This document shows positions 59,653-64,000 of a stretch of DNA of 64,000 nt, piece after piece (position 1 is the first letter of the stretch; each line of letters opens with the position of its first letter). The stretch comes from DATKFM01 sp046154965. Its GTDB lineage: Bacteria > Pseudomonadota > Alphaproteobacteria > Dongiales > Dongiaceae. The DNA lies in NCBI GenBank assembly GCA_046154965.1, contig JBJXDY010000027.1:62001-126000 (forward strand). The letters are read 5' to 3'. The notes under the pieces are model-generated. The model made no database searches. It was given only the letters and a program-made list of their open reading frames with translations, and was not told the DNA's origin. The position numbers and the translations under genes were made by a program.

Positions 59653-60771
59653 TCAGCTGACGCCGGTAACTTCTTCGAGCATGCTCTGCATGAGATCGAA
59701 GCGTTCGAACTCGCGAGTGAAATGGCCGTGAGTCAGGAGTTGGTCGACGTTGCGGGGCATGCCAAGTTCGGTCCAGGCAGCAGGATCGATGATGTCGAAG
59801 GATTTGCGGTTGGAATGGCCGTAGCCGAGCGACTCGATAAGCCATTTACCCGCCTCAGGCGCCAGTATGGCATCGATGAGGTCGTACGCTTGATCGATCT
59901 CAGATGCATGCCGGGCCAGCACCAGGCCGCAGGAATAGCTGATCGCCCCTTCCTTAGGATTCATGTATTTCACCGGCACGCCCTGTTTCTTTAGGTTCAG
60001 GACAGTATCGGGCCAGGCGGTCGATGCGACGATCTCGCCGCTGGCGAGTGCCGCTTCCATGGGCGCCGTATCGGTCCAGTAGAACTTGATCAGCGGCTTT
60101 TGCCTGAGCAGCAACTCCTTTGCCTTCGCTAGTTCCTCGTCGGTCATTGCGAAGGGATCGCGCGCTCCGGCGACGATGCCAGCGATTGTCACCGTGTCGG
60201 AGGCGTCCTGACCGATCGCGAGCCGGCCGGCATAGCGTTCGTCCCAAAGCAGCGTCAACGTCTCCTCGACGATTTCGACAAGGTCGCTGCGGTAAACGAC
60301 TGAGGTGATGCCCCAGTCGACCGGGATGAACCACTGCTGTCCATCCATCATCGCGCCGGGGATGGTCTTTAGCGGCTCGAAAACGTCGGGCCAGTTGGAC
60401 AGGCGCGTAGTGTCGATCGGCTGCAGCAGTCCCGCGTCGCGCCAGCCCATGATCTGACCATTGCAGGGGTGCACAACGTCCACAGGTCGGCCGCTGCTTA
60501 GTTGCGCCAGTGCCTCGTCCTCGTCGACGAAGGTCTGCATAATGGGCGGCTCGCCATGTTTGTCGACATAGGCCGGAAAGAATGCTGGATCGTTGTACCC
60601 ATCCCAGGTGAAGTACACAGGCGGCTGGCTTGCTCCGGCGCGGCGCGGCGCCAGCGGTAGTGCGGCGAGCACCAGACCAGCGGCGGCAAGCCGCCGGCCA
60701 AACCGGCGTCGCGACAGCGCCTGCTGCAGGCGCGGCCGTTGCCGATTGAGGATCTGAGTGCTGGTGTTCAT
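59653..60771 (-). CDS. Tat-exported PotD/spermidine-putrescine-type solute-binding protein
   Basis: A 372-residue periplasmic binding protein. Its N-terminus has a twin-arginine signal (LSRRRFGRRLAAAGLVLAAL). The mature protein follows the PotD/AfuA-like type 2 fold with DVVHPCNGQIMGWRDAGLLQ, PVDWGITSVVYRSDLV and LASGEIVASTAWPD. AAGGAG lies seven bases before the ATG at 60771, supporting this start over 60816. No permease or ATPase genes follow, so it is an orphan binding protein. It may supply a distant transporter or the adjacent sensor kinase. Ligand unknown; polyamine-like or quaternary amine is only a guess. Confidence 0.86.
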   Translation of the reverse strand: MNTSTQILNRQRPRLQQALSRRRFGRRLAAAGLVLAALPLAPRRAGASQPPVYFTWDGYNDPAFFPAYVDKHGEPPIMQTFVDEDEALAQLSSGRPVDVVHPCNGQIMGWRDAGLLQPIDTTRLSNWPDVFEPLKTIPGAMMDGQQWFIPVDWGITSVVYRSDLVEIVEETLTLLWDERYAGRLAIGQDASDTVTIAGIVAGARDPFAMTDEELAKAKELLLRQKPLIKFYWTDTAPMEAALASGEIVASTAWPDTVLNLKKQGVPVKYMNPKEGAISYSCGLVLARHASEIDQAYDLIDAILAPEAGKWLIESLGYGHSNRKSFDIIDPAAWTELGMPRNVDQLLTHGHFTREFERFDLMQSMLEEVTGVS

Positions 60772-61302
60772 CGCTGGACTCCTTGTGCACTTCATCGCGC
60801 ATTTGGAAAATCGCAAAGGGTCGTAATGGACTCTCGCACGGCAACCTTGTGGCTCGGTTAACGCCCGCTCTGAAATTCATCGATTTGGCGACGCTAGCGA
60901 TCCAAACAACGCGGCATTGCGTTGCCTATTGGCCGGCTTTCAGCGTTCATTCTTGCCTTAGAACTGCGACGCACTTGAACCGCCGCGGTCAGCACACTGG
61001 AAGCCGATGTGTCTGGCGGATGACGTCTAACCTCAATGATTGCCGTGTCATCACGATCCGGTATACGTGATGGAAAGTCTGGGTTGTCCCGCCTCGACAG
61101 CCGCTGCTGGCTCGCAGCGAGCGGCATCTGCGGCAAGCCCTTCCTCGTCTGCGGCATACTGAGGTGCCATTGATAACGTTGAATGTTGTGTCCGATGCCC
61201 AGTACATCCGGCTCTTGTGGTCGCGCTTGGGCTACCGGTCGACCCGCATTCGTTGGCCAGGTCATCTGTCCGAGCCTGGCAACGAATTCCGCTATCCGGC
61301 CC
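60772..61302. other. About 530-bp gap between the binding-protein gene and the two-component genes
   Basis: It holds the presumed promoter of the orphan binding-protein gene (minus strand) and the 3' flank of the receiver-kinase gene. I see no convincing gene, no clear terminator with a T-run, and no strong operator. Confidence 0.35.
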
Positions 61303-62661
61303 TCATCGTTGCCCAGCAGCGGACGGCTCGCGCGACGCATCACTATCGCCTTGCGGACATACGACGCGCTCACGCGGCAGAGTAAATGTGACCTCAGTTC
61401 CATTGCCCAGTTCGCTCTGCAGGTTTAAGTGCCCGCCATGCAGTTCGATCAGCGATTTTGCGATGGGGAGACCCAGACCCGTTCCGTTGAATTGCCGGCT
61501 ATACCGATTATCAATCTGGCCGAAAGGCTCCAATGCCTTGCCAATATGATCCGGGGCTATACCTATTCCCGTGTCTCTTACGCCGACACGAATGGAACCA
61601 TCGGCCATTTGGCTTACCTTGAGAGTAATCCTACCTTCCGGCGGGCTAAACTTAATTGCATTGGACATCAGGTTAAGGAGGACCTGCCGCACAAGTCGCG
61701 CATCGGCACGTACAAGCGGCAGGCCAGCGTCACACGTCACCGAGAGCGTGAGCTTCGATGCCTCAACCATGGGCCTGACTATGTCCAAGCTATCTTCGAC
61801 AACCTCTTTGAGATCCACCTCCTCCTCATCAAGTTGAAGCCGGCCGGCCTCAACCCGGGAGAGATCAAGAATGTCATTAATGACGTTTAGTAGATGCGTA
61901 CCGCTCGCCTGGATAGTGGAGGCATAATCGCGATATGTCGGATGGCCGAGCGACCCCTTTATCTCCTGCGTCATCAGATCGGAGAATCCGATAATGGCAT
62001 TGAGCGGCGTGCGAAGTTCGTGACTCATTCTGGCGAGGAAGTCGCTCTTGGCGCGGTTTGCAAACTCCGCTTCCGCTTGGCTTTGCTCCAGTGCTGCCGT
62101 CAGTCGCATAAGTTCCGCACATCGCTGCTGTGCCTCGCCTAGTGCGCTTTCCAACTCGCGCTGCGCCTGCCATTTCGCGCTCAGCGCCGCCGCAAACTGA
62201 GAGATTTCGCCAATCTGGAACGGCTTCTGAACATAGAAAATCTTGTCGAGCGGCGGCACGCGACTGACGATTGAGCGTGGATCATAGTCCGAATAGCCGG
62301 TCACGATGACAATGTTGAGTTCGGAATCGATTGCCCTGATCGCAGCCGCGGCTTCGACCCCGTCCATTCCCGGCGGCATTCGCACGTCGATAAATGCCAC
62401 TGAAAACGGACATCCATTCGCACACGCTTCCGTCACAGCCGTGACCGCGTCGGCGCCTTGGCGAACGGCCACCACATCATATACCGCCTGCTTGGAGACA
62501 GTGGTGCCCGTGCCGAAAAGATCAACCTCCAGCGCATCGATGCTAGTCACCAAATCGGTCCGCAGGTTGCCGTTTCCGAGTATCGCGCTATAGGCATCGA
62601 GAATCGCCTGTTCGTCGTCGGCAACAAGGATCCTGTAATTGACCTTTGGAGACCCGTTCAT
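61303..62661 (-). CDS. Receiver domain-histidine kinase hybrid
   Basis: A 452-residue cytoplasmic protein. The N-terminal receiver domain has the acidic pair in VADDEQAIL and a phospho-acceptor Asp92 in AFIDVRMPPGMDG, with Lys in YVQKPFQIG. A coiled segment leads to HisKA with His214 in ARMSHELRTPLNAIIG, then HATPase_c with NLMSNAIKFSP, VRDTGIGIAPDH and GTGLGLPIAKSLI. There is no membrane segment, so it gets its signal by phosphotransfer or from another protein. It overlaps the upstream sensor kinase by 4 bp. About 30 extra residues in the receiver loop (roughly 45-75) are unusual. Confidence 0.9.
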   Translation of the reverse strand: MNGSPKVNYRILVADDEQAILDAYSAILGNGNLRTDLVTSIDALEVDLFGTGTTVSKQAVYDVVAVRQGADAVTAVTEACANGCPFSVAFIDVRMPPGMDGVEAAAAIRAIDSELNIVIVTGYSDYDPRSIVSRVPPLDKIFYVQKPFQIGEISQFAAALSAKWQAQRELESALGEAQQRCAELMRLTAALEQSQAEAEFANRAKSDFLARMSHELRTPLNAIIGFSDLMTQEIKGSLGHPTYRDYASTIQASGTHLLNVINDILDLSRVEAGRLQLDEEEVDLKEVVEDSLDIVRPMVEASKLTLSVTCDAGLPLVRADARLVRQVLLNLMSNAIKFSPPEGRITLKVSQMADGSIRVGVRDTGIGIAPDHIGKALEPFGQIDNRYSRQFNGTGLGLPIAKSLIELHGGHLNLQSELGNGTEVTFTLPRERVVCPQGDSDASREPSAAGQR

Positions 62662-64000
62662 GCCGCTGCTTCCTGCAACTCTACAGCTGCCGGCAGGATC
62701 AGATGGATGCTTGCGCCTCGTCCCGGGCCATCACTTTCTGCAAAGATGCGCCCGGCCATGCCGGTCGTGCTGTTAGCACACCAATGCAAGCCGATGCCGC
62801 CGGCGCCCTTCCCCTTCGTCGTGAATCCGCGTTCGAATAGCCGTGCCAAAGTGGCCTGGTCCATGCCGCATCCGTTGTCGCTGAAGGTCAGACGAATGGA
62901 GTTTTTCTGACCCGTCTCCTGCATCGCCTTGAGCTCAATCCGTCCACTGTCGACCCCCGCAGCCTCGATTGCTTCAATCGCATTCAACAAGATATTGCTG
63001 ACAACCTGCGTCAAGATAACGCGATCTGCGACAATAGCTGGCGCAACACCGACACTGGGATCAATGCTGAGCGAGATTGGAGCCGATTTCCGGGCCCCGA
63101 CGAAGCGCCGTACATCCGCAAGTACTTCATCCATTTCGATGCGGTCCAGATAGCGATTCCGCCTGTCTTCGGAAGCTTGGCTGTTGAGTATCTGTTCGAT
63201 CTGCATCAGTTGTTGCATGACATTTCTCAGGTCAGCGCTTAGCCGCCTCTTGTCGTCGCTCAATTGCTGCACCGACAGTTTCGCGAACATCAGCAACTTC
63301 TGCCTGCGGTCATCCGGGACCGCAGACTCTTGAAGCTCGGCAATGGCGCGGCCCAGCTGAGGCGACACTGCGTCGTCCGCCGTTTCGATTAATTGGCCCA
63401 GACTCACAGTCGCCGGGCTCATCGCATTGCGGACGTTGTGAAGGATCCCTGCCGACATCTCCGCCATGCCCGAGTAGTAAGACTGGTCGAGCAGCCGCTG
63501 CCGCACTTCAGCTAGTTGTTCGAAGGTCGTGTCGAATTGTCGGGCGAGGACGCCGATTTCATCAGCCCTCTTTAATGGGCACGATACTGCGAGCCGTCCA
63601 GTTCGGCCTACGGATAGCACATGATCCGTGACTGCGCGCAGCGGCTCCACGATGACATGTCGAAGCAACCACGCAAGCGCGCACAGCAATAGCGTGCCGA
63701 CCACAATAGTGGTGATCGCCGCGACCGTCAGAGTCTGGCGGCCGATGGCTGTAATGTTGCGCGGAGTATCAGTCCGGATCACGATCCTGTCTGAGCCAAA
63801 CAGCGGGGGCATCGAGGTGATTGTCGTAATGACCCTCGGATCGCTCTCGTCGAGCCACGGGCCGGCGCCGGTTTCCAGCGACTCGGCTTCGCCCCTCTCA
63901 ACCGCGATGCTGAAGTTCAAATGCGCCTGTTCGCGCAGCGCTTCCGTCAAGGTAGGTGTGATAACCGCTAGGTCCCCGCGTTCGCCGGGGATGACAATCG
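62658..64000 (-). CDS. Membrane sensor histidine kinase (5' end outside window)
   Basis: The frame is open to the right edge, so the N-terminus is missing. The visible part has a periplasmic sensor region (ending DRIVIRTDTPRNITAIG), a membrane helix (TIVVGTLLLCALAWLL), HAMP (VEPLRAVTDHVLSVGRTGRL), a dimerisation region with SAGILHNVRNAMSPA as the His-containing box, and HATPase_c with NILLNAIEAIE, FSDNGCGMD and KGAGGIGLHWC. The GILHNxxN box marks a kinase branch different from the hybrid downstream. The two genes are coupled (4-bp overlap). The ligand of the periplasmic domain is unknown. Confidence 0.88.
   Translation of the reverse strand, partial: IVIPGERGDLAVITPTLTEALREQAHLNFSIAVERGEAESLETGAGPWLDESDPRVITTITSMPPLFGSDRIVIRTDTPRNITAIGRQTLTVAAITTIVVGTLLLCALAWLLRHVIVEPLRAVTDHVLSVGRTGRLAVSCPLKRADEIGVLARQFDTTFEQLAEVRQRLLDQSYYSGMAEMSAGILHNVRNAMSPATVSLGQLIETADDAVSPQLGRAIAELQESAVPDDRRQKLLMFAKLSVQQLSDDKRRLSADLRNVMQQLMQIEQILNSQASEDRRNRYLDRIEMDEVLADVRRFVGARKSAPISLSIDPSVGVAPAIVADRVILTQVVSNILLNAIEAIEAAGVDSGRIELKAMQETGQKNSIRLTFSDNGCGMDQATLARLFERGFTTKGKGAGGIGLHWCANSTTGMAGRIFAESDGPGRGASIHLILPAAVELQEAAA

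Overview
The window looks like a chromosomal segment of a GC-rich, Gram-negative alphaproteobacterium (inference). It has Tat-type and Sec signal peptides, a complete Entner-Doudoroff operon, a large cd1-nitrite-reductase locus, and long shadow ORFs typical of high-GC DNA. I saw no rRNA, no CRISPR array and no intact tRNA. The species cannot be named from the sequence; Rhodospirillales-like denitrifiers are one possibility.

Layout. 1-5.0 kb (minus): a class II histone-deacetylase-like amidohydrolase cut by the left edge, an N-carbamoylputrescine-amidase-type C-N hydrolase, and a MalT-like LuxR regulator. 5.0-5.64 kb: remains of a tyrosine integrase and a degenerate tRNA-like sequence. 5.6-10.9 kb (minus): a five-gene operon with a Tat-exported solute-binding protein, two permeases, a UgpC/MalK-type ATPase and a glycerol-1-phosphate-dehydrogenase-like enzyme. 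A decayed oligopeptide-ABC ATPase fragment lies next to it.

11.4-32.9 kb is the most interesting block, a self-contained nitrite-to-N2O module. It holds a Dnr-type Crp/Fnr regulator, two hemerythrins and an unusual haem-copper NO-reductase operon. The NOR subunit II has a full CuA site, and subunit I has Gln where oxidases have the active-site Tyr. The same operon carries a haem farnesyltransferase, a SCO protein with a C-terminal membrane helix, a cytochrome b/ferredoxin/FlpD(MvhD) fusion and a small unknown protein. Next come apbE and nirI/nosR, then nirS-E-C-F-D-L-G-H-J-N and a CbiX-like chelatase. Five near-identical TTGAY-N4-RTCAA boxes link these genes into one likely NO-responsive regulon.

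33.1-37.8 kb (minus): eda, edd, pgl, zwf. 37.9-38.1 kb (plus): a 55-residue DUF1127-like protein. 38.1-55.3 kb (minus): a glycogen and hexose-phosphate cluster with a GlgX-MalQ fusion, pgm, glgA, glgC, glgB, glgP, pgi, a PfkB sugar kinase and a ROK regulator. A 35-bp AT-rich palindrome lies upstream of the regulator. Together the two clusters would cycle sugar through fructose-6-P, glucose-6-P and glycogen, and on into the Entner-Doudoroff pathway.

55.5-64 kb: a broken IS630-family element, a Rieske oxygenase alpha subunit, an MDR oxidoreductase, a lone PotD-like Tat-exported binding protein, and a two-gene signalling unit (receiver-kinase hybrid plus a membrane sensor kinase cut by the right edge).
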